Below are positions 8,311-14,587 of a DNA stretch of 32,089 nt, piece after piece. The position numbers were made by a program, and so were the translations under genes. The notes beneath the pieces were generated by a model, which was not told the DNA's origin, searched no databases, and worked only from the letters and a program-made list of their open reading frames with translations. This DNA is from Candidatus Magasanikiibacteriota bacterium (lineage in GTDB: Bacteria > Patescibacteriota > Patescibacteriia > Magasanikbacterales > UBA922). Location: contig JAAZJX010000012.1 in assembly GCA_012800155.1 (NCBI GenBank), forward strand, positions 1 through 32,089. Reading direction: 5' to 3'. Positions within the stretch are counted from its first letter, which is position 1. Each line of letters begins with the position of its first letter.

Positions 8311-9609
8311 TTAAGGTTTTAATCTATTAATCGTTCTAGGAAAAGGAATGCACTCACGAATATGTTCTACACCAGTCATCCAGCGTACCATTCTCTCTAC
8401 ACCAATTCCAAAACCAGAATGTGGAACAGAACCATATTTTCGTAAATCTAAATACCAAGAATATTCTTTTTCACTCATACCACTTTGTTTAATTCTAGAA
8501 AGAAGTAAATCAAAATCATCTTCACGCTGAGATCCACCAATTATTTCTCCAGCACCTTCAATTCCAATTAAATCATCATTCAAAACTCTTGAATCATCTT
8601 CTGGATCAATCTTCATATAAAATGGTTTGATATTTTTATCCCATTTTTCAATAAATACTGGCACTTCAGAATCTTGAGTCAATAATCCTTCATCATCATT
8701 ACCTAAATCTTCACCGTATTTAATATCTGAACCCAAACTTTGCAATTTATTAATTGCTTCTTTGTAAGTTAATCTAGTAAAAGACTTTTCCAAAACTTTT
8801 TTAAGTGGTTCAGTATTTCTCTCCAAAATTCCAAACTCAACTGTACATTCAACTAAACATTTTTTAATAATATATTTTATCAAACCCTCTTGAATTTTTA
8901 AATTTTCCTCATGTTCAATAAAAGCTCCCTCAGCATCCATCATCCAAAATTCTGATAAATGGCGCTTAGTTTTTGATTTTTCAGCTCTAAAGACTGGTCC
9001 AAAATCATAACAACGGCCTACACTTGCAATCGCTGCCTCAATATATAATTGACCAGATTGAGATAAATAAGCTATTCCTTCGTCAAAATATGGTACGGGA
9101 AACAAAGTAGTAGTCCCTTCACAAGCATTAGGAGTAAAAATTGGTGCATCTACTTTTATAAAACCTTCTTGATGTAAATACTCATTAATAGCAGTAATTA
9201 TTACATCACGCACTCGTAAAATTGCCCATTGTTTTTTGGATCGTAACCATAAATGACGATTATCCATAAGAAATTCTGGACCATGTTCTTTTGGACTAAT
9301 TGGATAATCTATTGCTTGTTGAATTAATTTAAAATTTTTAACTTGTAACTCAAAAACTCCTTCTTGTTTTGGATGTTTACTTACTATTCCAGAAATTTCA
9401 ACTGAAGATTCTTGAGTGGTTTTTTCTACCTGTTCCCACATTTCTTCAGAAATATCATTTTTAGAAACTACACATTGAATAAATCCTGATCCATCGCGTA
9501 ACTCTAAAAAAGTGATTGAGCCACTAGAGCGTTTATGATTAAGCCAACCTTTTAAAATCACTTCTTGATTAACAAATTGAGTTAAATCTTTAATAAATGT
9601 TTGTGACAT
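8311..9609 (-). CDS. asnS: Asparaginyl-tRNA synthetase
   Basis: This class IIb synthetase charges tRNA-Asn directly. The 432 residues comprise an OB-fold (1-105), the linker signature HGPEFLMDNRHLWLRS, motif 2 FRAEKSKTKRHLSEFW and motif 3 GFGIGVERMVRWMTG. The combination of DNRHLWLRS and EKSKTKRHL separates AsnRS from archaeal-type AspRS. The partner tRNA-Asn(GUU) lies about 0.66 kb upstream on the same strand. A candidate promoter 26-54 nt before the ATG, and the terminator at 10055-10085, indicate that asnS is transcribed separately from that tRNA. Confidence 0.95.
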   Translation of the reverse strand: MSQTFIKDLTQFVNQEVILKGWLNHKRSSGSITFLELRDGSGFIQCVVSKNDISEEMWEQVEKTTQESSVEISGIVSKHPKQEGVFELQVKNFKLIQQAIDYPISPKEHGPEFLMDNRHLWLRSKKQWAILRVRDVIITAINEYLHQEGFIKVDAPIFTPNACEGTTTLFPVPYFDEGIAYLSQSGQLYIEAAIASVGRCYDFGPVFRAEKSKTKRHLSEFWMMDAEGAFIEHEENLKIQEGLIKYIIKKCLVECTVEFGILERNTEPLKKVLEKSFTRLTYKEAINKLQSLGSDIKYGEDLGNDDEGLLTQDSEVPVFIEKWDKNIKPFYMKIDPEDDSRVLNDDLIGIEGAGEIIGGSQREDDFDLLLSRIKQSGMSEKEYSWYLDLRKYGSVPHSGFGIGVERMVRWMTGVEHIRECIPFPRTINRLKP

Positions 9610-9634
9610 AAAATTTTTATTAAAACTTAGTTAA

Positions 9635-9663
9635 ATAATATCAAATTTAGCTAAAATATACAA
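9635..9663 (-). promoter_or_regulatory. Candidate asnS promoter
   Basis: On the minus strand TTGTAT (9663-9658) and TATTAT (9640-9635) are 17 nt apart. Transcription would start about 20 nt before the asnS ATG. It is back to back with the plus-strand promoter at 9697, leaving about 33 nt between the two -35 boxes. Confidence 0.5.
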
Positions 9664-9696
9664 GTTTTAAGACTTTTGGCATTGATCTTAAAAGTA

Positions 9697-9725
9697 TTGA
9701 CAAAATTCAAAAAATGTAATATATT
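9697..9725 (+). promoter_or_regulatory. sigma70-type promoter of the 52-residue gene
   Basis: A perfect -35 TTGACA (9697-9702) and -10 TATATT (9720-9725) are separated by exactly 17 nt. The palindrome TTTTATATAAAA (9733-9744) sits just at the expected start of transcription. A 10-bp hairpin (ATTATAAAAT at 9753-9762 with ATTTTATAAT at 9768-9777) lies in the leader before the ribosome site. These could be an operator and a translational control element; that is inference. Confidence 0.75.
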
Positions 9726-9802
9726 AAACTTGTTTTATATAAAATACCTAACATTATAAAATAACATATTTTATAATATTGGCTATTTTATAGGAGAAAA
9801 AA

Positions 9803-9961
9803 ATGAGCCAAACTGGATTGATTATTTTATCCTTTACAATCCTAATATTATTAATAACTTACAAAATAAAGCCATTGATATTAAAAATGGTCATTCAATT
9901 CGGAGTCCTTGCCTTAATATTAGGATTAACACTCTTTTTCTACTTTCAGTCATTAAAGTAG
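9803..9961 (+). CDS. 52-residue two-helix membrane protein, unknown function
   Basis: I do not recognise this protein. It starts at an ATG preceded by AGGAG (9792-9796, spacing 6 nt), the only strong Shine-Dalgarno found in the window, and has a consensus promoter about 80 nt upstream. The peptide begins MSQTGLIIL and is almost wholly hydrophobic: segments at about residues 5-20 and 29-49 are separated by a short basic turn (KIKP), and it ends FQSLK. It is the only plus-strand gene between 1.2 kb and the window end. Codons ending in C (ATC, TCC, GTC, CTC, TTC, TAC) are more frequent than in neighbouring genes, which could mean foreign origin. Size and topology would fit a toxin of a type I-like system, a small membrane regulator or a holin-like peptide; nothing distinguishes these. 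Confidence 0.72.
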   Translation: MSQTGLIILSFTILILLITYKIKPLILKMVIQFGVLALILGLTLFFYFQSLK

Positions 9962-9968
9962 TAGCCAA

Positions 9969-9993
9969 GGGGGAGGAATGGAGAACCTCCCCC
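9969..9993 (+). other. GC-rich hairpin in the 3' untranslated region
   Basis: GGGGGAGG (9969-9976) pairs with CCTCCCCC (9986-9993) around a 9-nt loop, 7 nt after the stop codon of the 52-residue gene. There is no T-run after it, so it is not a normal terminator. Such a G/C-only stem stands out sharply in this AT-rich surrounding. Confidence 0.7.
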
Positions 9994-10054
9994 AAACCCC
10001 ATCATAAAAAGTGAATTAAATCACTCTTTCAAATTATTAAAATAATTAAAAATA

Positions 10055-10085
10055 TATAAACCTGTATTGTTAATACAGGTTTATA
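10055..10085. terminator. Bidirectional intrinsic terminator
   Basis: A 14-bp perfect stem, TATAAACCTGTATT (10055-10068) with AATACAGGTTTATA (10072-10085), has a 3-nt loop and T-rich sequence on both outer sides. It ends the transcript of the 52-residue gene from one side and that of tRNA-Asn from the other. Confidence 0.88.
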
Positions 10086-10124
10086 TTTTATTTTATCAAT
10101 TATTCCTTTTATTAATTATTAAAA

Positions 10125-10178
10125 TCAAACCTACAACTTTATATTAACAATATATTGTTCTTGCAATTATTAGTTCAA
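10125..10178 (-). pseudogene. Decayed tRNA-Asn-like remnant (distal)
   Basis: Read in plus orientation, blocks TCAAACCTACAAC, ATTAACA, GTTCT and CAATT occur in the same order and nearly the same spacing as in the intact tRNA-Asn gene (TCGAACCTACAAC, ATTAACA, GTTCT, CAATT). These are the T-arm, the anticodon loop with GTT, and the D-arm. The T-stem and acceptor stem are lost, so it cannot be a functional tRNA. Confidence 0.65.
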
Positions 10179-10222
10179 AGTTAATTCATCTTAAACAAAA
10201 ATTACTTTAACTACCAAAATAA

Positions 10223-10265
10223 ACTCAAACCTACAATAACCGCGTTAACCTGTCTACCAATCGCC
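10223..10265 (-). pseudogene. Decayed tRNA-Asn-like remnant (proximal)
   Basis: CTCAAACCTACAA, then GTTAAC, then TCTACCAAT match the T-arm, anticodon loop and D-arm of the neighbouring tRNA-Asn. About 7 nt of the anticodon arm are deleted and the 5' acceptor strand is missing. It directly abuts the 3' end of the intact gene (3 nt between them), as expected for a partial tandem duplicate. Confidence 0.65.
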
Positions 10266-10268
10266 TTG

Positions 10269-10341
10269 CTCTCCCGGTAGGGCTCGAACCTACAACATCT
10301 GCATTAACAGTGCAGTGTTCTACCAATTGAACTACAGGAGA
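10269..10341 (-). tRNA. tRNA-Asn (anticodon GUU)
   Basis: Acceptor strands TCTCCTG and CGGGAGA pair (one G.T), with discriminator G73, an identity element of tRNA-Asn. The anticodon stem CTGCA/TGCAG encloses loop CTGTTAA, giving GTT. The T-stem is GTAGG/CCTAC with loop TTCGAGC, and the D-loop contains TTGGTAGA. CCA is not encoded. The gene lies 51 nt downstream of the leader terminator at 10393-10416, so it would be expressed only on read-through unless another promoter lies in that gap; I see none. Confidence 0.96.
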
Positions 10342-10392
10342 GCATGACGGACAGACAGCGCATTATTACACCAACTCAACTACTCAAAATAA

Positions 10393-10416
10393 AATACCCA
10401 CCGATCGGTGGGTATT
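10393..10416 (-). terminator. Attenuator terminator upstream of tRNA-Asn
   Basis: A perfect 24-nt palindrome forms a 10-bp stem (AATACCCACC with GGTGGGTATT) around loop GATC, followed on the minus strand by TTTTATTTTG. It comes 17 nt after the stop codon of the Asn-rich leader ORF. Its 5' arm and loop (10415-10401) can instead pair with leader bases 10450-10436. Confidence 0.9.
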
Positions 10417-10433
10417 ATCTAAAAAAATAAAAA

Positions 10434-10511
10434 CTATACCACACCATCGGGAGATAACAAATTATTATTGTTATTTAATTGTCGCAAAGACAATTTTGAA
10501 TATAGTTTCAT
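10434..10511 (-). CDS. Leader peptide with five consecutive Asn codons
   Basis: The 25-codon ORF starts MKLYSKLSL, carries asparagine at codons 13-17 (AAT AAC AAT AAT AAT) and ends SPDGVV before TAG. The ATG is only 8 nt after the -10 box, so the mRNA is leaderless or nearly so, and there is no Shine-Dalgarno. The Asn codons lie in the 5' arm and loop of a hairpin (ATAACAA at 10474-10468, TTGTTAT at 10460-10454); another hairpin, AATTGTC/GACAATT, precedes it (10495-10477). AAACTATA (10508-10501) can pair with TATAGTTT (10438-10431), closing a three-way structure that would mask the antiterminator strand when untranslated. I infer a regulatory peptide sensing charged tRNA-Asn. Confidence 0.78.
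   Translation of the reverse strand: MKLYSKLSLRQLNNNNNLLSPDGVV
10436..10450 (-). promoter_or_regulatory. Antiterminator strand (region 2) of the Asn attenuator
   Basis: Minus-strand CCGATGGTGTGGTAT (10450-10436) pairs with ATACCCACCGATCGG (10415-10401) in 14 Watson-Crick pairs. The bulges are one T (10441) and one G (10406). This excludes the terminator. The strand covers codons 21-25 and the first base of the stop codon of the leader ORF, so a ribosome at the stop would mask it, while one held at the Asn codons (10475-10461) would leave it free. Confidence 0.8.
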
Positions 10512-10519
10512 ATATTTTT

Positions 10520-10547
10520 ATTTTAGCACTTAAATTTTAATTGTCAA
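10520..10547 (-). promoter_or_regulatory. sigma70-type promoter of the Asn leader / tRNA-Asn unit
   Basis: Minus-strand TTGACA (10547-10542) and TAAAAT (10525-10520) are 16 nt apart, with an extended -10 TGC directly before the -10 box. The expected start of transcription falls at or within 2 nt of the leader ATG at 10511. Confidence 0.8.
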
Positions 10548-10601
10548 ATATAACTGTTGATAAATAAAAATTACAAAAAAATATTATTATAAAATAAAAA
10601 A

Positions 10602-11225
10602 TCAAGAAAAAACAAAAGAACCCCAATCATTAATTTTTTTTCCAATTTGAAACACTAAAAATTTATAAATTAATCTATGCAATTTTTCATACTCTCCTTT
10701 TTCAAATTTCAAATTAAAAATCAATTGCCAATCTCCTTCTAATAAAATAGTCAAATCTTTTTTCAACTCCCTACTCGTTTTTTCTACAGAAACAATATCT
10801 AAACCAAGATAAAATAATAATTTCACCACAAAACCATCCACCATAACTAATTTTATCTCTGAACAATTATTCACAAATTTCAACCAACTTTTTAATAATA
10901 TAAAAATTCTTTTATCTTTTTCTTCTATTTCCAATATTTTATTTAATAAACTTACTATAAACCCAGCTATCAAACTTTTTTGTAAATCTTGTCTAATATT
11001 TATAAAATAATCTATACTCTGCACTGCACCTAAATGATTCAATTCTTTACCTTTAATAATTTCTAATTCAACATAGGAAAACGGCTCTAAATGAGCCGAA
11101 TTTTTACTAATTATTTTTTTTACTCCCTTAGCCAAAACTTCCATTTTTCCTTTTTCTAAAGTTAAAAAAGAAATAATTTGATCTGATTCACGAAAATCAC
11201 GGCGTGCTAAAATTATCGCTTGCAT
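10602..11225 (-). CDS. recO: DNA repair protein RecO
   Basis: RecO anneals single-stranded DNA and helps RecR load RecA at gaps. The 207 residues start with the family signature AIILARRDFRESDQIISFLT inside an N-terminal OB-fold (1-75), followed by a helical C-terminal domain. It is shorter than the 242-residue E. coli protein, and the Cys4 zinc-binding motif of many RecO proteins is absent (I see only isolated cysteines). It starts 4 nt after the ruvX stop and ends the adk-map-ruvX-recO run. Confidence 0.9.
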   Translation of the reverse strand: MQAIILARRDFRESDQIISFLTLEKGKMEVLAKGVKKIISKNSAHLEPFSYVELEIIKGKELNHLGAVQSIDYFINIRQDLQKSLIAGFIVSLLNKILEIEEKDKRIFILLKSWLKFVNNCSEIKLVMVDGFVVKLLFYLGLDIVSVEKTSRELKKDLTILLEGDWQLIFNLKFEKGEYEKLHRLIYKFLVFQIGKKINDWGSFVFS

Positions 11226-11229
11226 ATAT

Positions 11230-11592
11230 TTATTTGTCTAAATAAGTTTGCAAAATAAGCATGGCAGCTTTTTCATCCAAACTAACTTCTCCTCCCATTT
11301 CCATCGCTTCTGCCGTAGTCAATCTCTCATCCGCAAAATCAACTTCTACCTCTGTTTGTTTTTTTAATTCCTCAGCAAATTTTCTAATTCGTTTAGTATT
11401 TTCATTTTCTCCCATATTTTCTAAACCAAGAGGAAGACCAAAAATAACTTTATCTATTTTTTCTTTCTTGATAAGTTTTACTAATTGATCCAAAGAATCT
11501 ACTAAACCATAAGGTAAAATAATATCCAATCCAGTTTGCATCCAAGCTAAACCAATTCTTTTTTTTCCATAATCAACTCCAAGTATATTCAT
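11230..11592 (-). CDS. ruvX: RuvX/YqgF family nuclease
   Basis: This RNase H-fold protein acts in 16S rRNA 5' maturation in E. coli and is also called a putative Holliday junction resolvase. The start at 11592 is chosen because the protein then opens with MNILGVDYGKKRIGLA, the family N-terminus, and sits 1 nt after the map stop; a longer frame to 11709 would run inside map. The catalytic acids are D7, E89 in DERLTT and D106 in DEKAA. The 120-residue length is normal. Confidence 0.93.
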   Translation of the reverse strand: MNILGVDYGKKRIGLAWMQTGLDIILPYGLVDSLDQLVKLIKKEKIDKVIFGLPLGLENMGENENTKRIRKFAEELKKQTEVEVDFADERLTTAEAMEMGGEVSLDEKAAMLILQTYLDK

Positions 11593-11593
11593 A

Positions 11594-12409
11594 TTAAAAT
11601 TTTTCTGATGGTCTTCTCGTGGCAACAATTGGACCATTCTTAGTAATAACAACTGTATGTTCAAAATGAGCTGATAAACTCTTGTCCACAGTAGAAATAC
11701 TCCAACCATCAGCAGCAGTTTCTACATTATAATCCCCCATAGTTACCATTGGTTCAATAGCAATCACCACTCCTTCATGTAAATCCCATTTTTGCAATTG
11801 CTGATCATAATAATTTGGCACTTTTGGATCTTCATGAACAGAATGTCCTACCCCATGACCTACTAAATCTCTCACAATTCCATAACCTTGTGGTTTAATA
11901 TAATCTTCTATTGTTTTACCAATATCAGCAATATTATTACCAACTACAGCAGCAGCAATCCCCTTTTCCAAAGACTCCTGAGTTACTGATAATAATTGTT
12001 TTATTTTTTGAGAAACTTCACCAACTGGAATTGTAATAGCTGTATCTGTAAAAAAACCATTGCCATTTTCTCCTAAACCAGAATTGACTGGCCATTGCAT
12101 ACCAATATCAATACTAAAAATATCTCCTTCTTTTAATATCTTCTCTTTAGAAGCAATTCCATGTACAACTTCTTCATTTACTGAAGCGCAAATTGTAGAA
12201 GGAAATGGCGGTTCACCTCTATAACTACGATAATTTTTGAAAGCTGGTCGTCCACCTGCCTCACGAATCAACTTTTCAGCTTCTTGATCTATTTCCCAAG
12301 CTGAAATACCCGGTTTAACCATTAAAGAAATTTTTTCTAAAATTTCCCCAATTATTTTTCCTCCTTCAATTATTTTGTTCACCTCTTCTGGTGATTTTAT
12401 ATATGCCAT
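11594..12409 (-). CDS. map: Methionine aminopeptidase type I
   Basis: This enzyme removes the initiator methionine from nascent proteins. The start at 12409 (MAYIKSPEEV) fits the family and follows the adk stop by 1 nt; a longer frame would overlap adk. The metal ligands are D101, D122, H185, E219 and E250, and substrate-side H83 is present. D101 and D122 are 21 residues apart instead of the usual 11, because about ten residues (PVNSGLGENG) are inserted between the strands. The gene keeps its ancient place after secY and adk, coupling N-terminal processing with ribosome and translocon synthesis. Confidence 0.95.
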   Translation of the reverse strand: MAYIKSPEEVNKIIEGGKIIGEILEKISLMVKPGISAWEIDQEAEKLIREAGGRPAFKNYRSYRGEPPFPSTICASVNEEVVHGIASKEKILKEGDIFSIDIGMQWPVNSGLGENGNGFFTDTAITIPVGEVSQKIKQLLSVTQESLEKGIAAAVVGNNIADIGKTIEDYIKPQGYGIVRDLVGHGVGHSVHEDPKVPNYYDQQLQKWDLHEGVVIAIEPMVTMGDYNVETAADGWSISTVDKSLSAHFEHTVVITKNGPIVATRRPSEKF

Positions 12410-12410
12410 A

Positions 12411-13073
12411 TTATGAAAGTAAAATTTTACAAACTTCTTCATCTACTTTGTCTATATTTTTTTCTCCATCCACATTTACCAAAAGACCTAATTCTTGATA
12501 ATAATTTAAAATTGGTTCAATTGCTTTATTACCTTGATCTTCAATTCTTTTTTTAATAGTATCAGGATTATCGTCTTTTCTAATAATTAATTTATCACCA
12601 CATTCTGGACAATCAATTTTTAATTCATTTTCTAATGAATAAGGTAAAATAAAACCACAACTTGGACAAACTTTTCTTTTTGTTAAACGATTCCAACTTG
12701 TTTCATCAGACAATTTTATTTCAATAACAATCACTTCATCTGCTACATTTTTTTTAATAAAAAACTTTTGATATTCTTTGGCTTGATCAACATTTCTAAT
12801 TGCTCCATCCAAAACAATTCCTTGATTATTATTTAAATATTTTTCAATTTCTTTAAATGCTAATTTGTAAATTAAATCATCAGCAACCAATTTGCCAGCT
12901 TTCATATCAGCTAACATTTTTTTATCTTCTAAATCGCCATCTGGATCAGCATCCAAAGCCCGCAATAAATCACCAGTTGAAATATGACCATAATTAAATT
13001 TTTGTTTTAATATTCGAGCTTGAGTTCCTTTTCCACTCCCTGGCACTCCCATTAATATTATAATTTTTTTCAT
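12411..13073 (-). CDS. adk: Adenylate kinase with zinc-binding lid
   Basis: The enzyme interconverts ATP plus AMP with two ADP. The P-loop GVPGSGKGT is at 9-17. The lid carries a Cys4 zinc site, C136-x2-C139 and C155-x2-C158, as in Gram-positive enzymes. The AMP-binding motif, usually LDGFPR, reads LDGAIRN here (88-94), so the Phe-Pro is changed. The length of 220 residues is typical of the long form. A candidate promoter lies 28-56 nt upstream, after the terminator of the ribosomal cluster, so adk starts a new unit adk-map-ruvX-recO. Confidence 0.95.
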   Translation of the reverse strand: MKKIIILMGVPGSGKGTQARILKQKFNYGHISTGDLLRALDADPDGDLEDKKMLADMKAGKLVADDLIYKLAFKEIEKYLNNNQGIVLDGAIRNVDQAKEYQKFFIKKNVADEVIVIEIKLSDETSWNRLTKRKVCPSCGFILPYSLENELKIDCPECGDKLIIRKDDNPDTIKKRIEDQGNKAIEPILNYYQELGLLVNVDGEKNIDKVDEEVCKILLS

Positions 13074-13100
13074 AAAACTTAGCTTAAATTAGCCAAGATT

Positions 13101-13129
13101 ATGATAACATAATTATTTCTCTTTGACAA
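13101..13129 (-). promoter_or_regulatory. Candidate promoter of the adk unit
   Basis: Minus-strand TTGTCA (13129-13124) and TATCAT (13106-13101) are 17 nt apart, each one base from consensus. They lie between the secY terminator and the adk start. Confidence 0.6.
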
Positions 13130-13187
13130 GGTTATAATTAAAATTTATTCAAAAAAAATAATTTTTAACCTTTAAATTTAATAAAAA

Positions 13188-13213
13188 AATAACCGATATT
13201 TAAATCGATTATT
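13188..13213 (-). terminator. Terminator after secY
   Basis: On the minus strand AATAATCGAT (13213-13204) pairs with ATCGGTTATT (13197-13188), 10 bp with one G.T, followed by seven T (13187-13181). It closes the long ribosomal protein-secY transcript. Confidence 0.85.
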
Positions 13214-13244
13214 TTAATTTATAAAATTTATTATTTACTATTTT

Positions 13245-14516
13245 TTACATTCTATCATATTCATGAATCTCAATTTGAGAATCAATTTGTTTAGCTGTCT
13301 CAATAGCTACGGCAACAACAATCAATAAACTTGTACCTCCAATCACTAATGATTGAGAACCAGTAAAAGCTTTCAAAATTAATGGCAAAATAGCAATCAA
13401 ACCAAGAAATGTAGCACCAAGAAAAATCAATTTACTCATAGTTTTAGCTAAATATTCTTCAGTCTGTTTACCAGGACGAATACCTGGAATAAAACCACCT
13501 TGTCTTTGTAAATTTTCAGCAATCTTTTGAGGATGGAAAATAACTGCAGTATAAAAATAAGTAAAACCAAAAACTAATAAAAAATATAATATTGCGTAAA
13601 ATAATTGATTATTAAATAAATTAATAACTCCCAAAGATAATTTAGCCATTATTCCAGATCCATTAACAAAAAACTGAGCAATCATTGGTGGAAATAATAC
13701 TAATGAAATAGCAAAAATGATTGGAATTACCCCTGTCATATTTACTCTCAAAGGTAAATGAGTAGAACTACCACCATAAACTTTATTACCACGAATTTGT
13801 TTAGCATAACTTACTGGAATATTACGCTGTCCTTCAGAAATTATTACTACACCAACTATGGTAATTACTGCTACACCTAAAAATAATAAATAAGTATATA
13901 AATCAGCTGGATTATAATTGACTATTACATTTTGAACAACCTGTGGCAAACTAGAAACAATACCAGCAAAAATCAAAAGAGAAAGACCATTGCCAATCCC
14001 TTTTTCAGTAATCAATTCACCAATCCACATCAAAAATATCGTACCAGCAGTAATAGTAAGCATCACAGCAATCAAGTTAAATGTATTCAGATCTGGTAAA
14101 ATTCTATTTTGTGATTGTCCTAAAAGTTTTATCATTGCATAAGCTTGTAAAAAAGCTAGAGGTACAGTAGCCAAACGAGTATACATATTTATTTTTTGTC
14201 TTCCAGATTCACCTTCTTTTTGCATTTCTTCTAATCTAGGAACTACCATAGTTAAAAGTTGGAAAATAATAGAAGCTGTAATATATGGTGAAACACCAAG
14301 CATTACTACAGAAAAATTTTGCATAGTACCACCAGAAAAAATATTCATCAAACCTAAAATTTGATTACTAGCAAAATATTCTTTTAGAGCAAGAGAATCT
14401 ACTCCTGGAATAGGAATATGGGCAGCCAAGCGAAAAATTACCAACATACCTAAAACAAAAAGAATATTCCTACGAAGATCTTTTATATTCCAAATTTTTC
14501 TAATTTTTTCCCACAT
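13245..14516 (-). CDS. secY: Protein translocase subunit SecY
   Basis: SecY is the pore of the Sec translocon, receiving nascent and preprotein chains. The 423 residues contain ten hydrophobic segments. The first is preceded by the usual basic N-terminus (IRKIWNIKDLRRNILF), the plug region IPIPGVDSLAL follows, and the cytoplasmic loop before TM7 has SYAKQIRGNKVYGGSSTHLPLRVN. The late loop contains RQGGFIPGIRPGKQTEEYL, the ribosome and SecA contact. It is the last gene of the spc cluster, before a strong terminator, with 71 nt separating it from rplO. Confidence 0.97.
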   Translation of the reverse strand: MWEKIRKIWNIKDLRRNILFVLGMLVIFRLAAHIPIPGVDSLALKEYFASNQILGLMNIFSGGTMQNFSVVMLGVSPYITASIIFQLLTMVVPRLEEMQKEGESGRQKINMYTRLATVPLAFLQAYAMIKLLGQSQNRILPDLNTFNLIAVMLTITAGTIFLMWIGELITEKGIGNGLSLLIFAGIVSSLPQVVQNVIVNYNPADLYTYLLFLGVAVITIVGVVIISEGQRNIPVSYAKQIRGNKVYGGSSTHLPLRVNMTGVIPIIFAISLVLFPPMIAQFFVNGSGIMAKLSLGVINLFNNQLFYAILYFLLVFGFTYFYTAVIFHPQKIAENLQRQGGFIPGIRPGKQTEEYLAKTMSKLIFLGATFLGLIAILPLILKAFTGSQSLVIGGTSLLIVVAVAIETAKQIDSQIEIHEYDRM

Positions 14517-14587
14517 AAATTAACCAATATAGAATTTATGATTTTATTAATTTACAAAATTATAAATAAAAATCTATATACTCGTAA

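Noticed and set aside
9803-9814. Shared MSQT start of the 52-residue protein and AsnRS as a sign of duplication
   Set aside because: Codons differ (AGC CAA ACT versus TCA CAA ACA) and the similarity stops after four residues.
13123-13141. Plus-strand TTGACA near 13123 as a promoter
   Set aside because: No -10 box at 16-18 nt and no plus-strand gene downstream; the same bases serve as a -35 box on the minus strand for adk.
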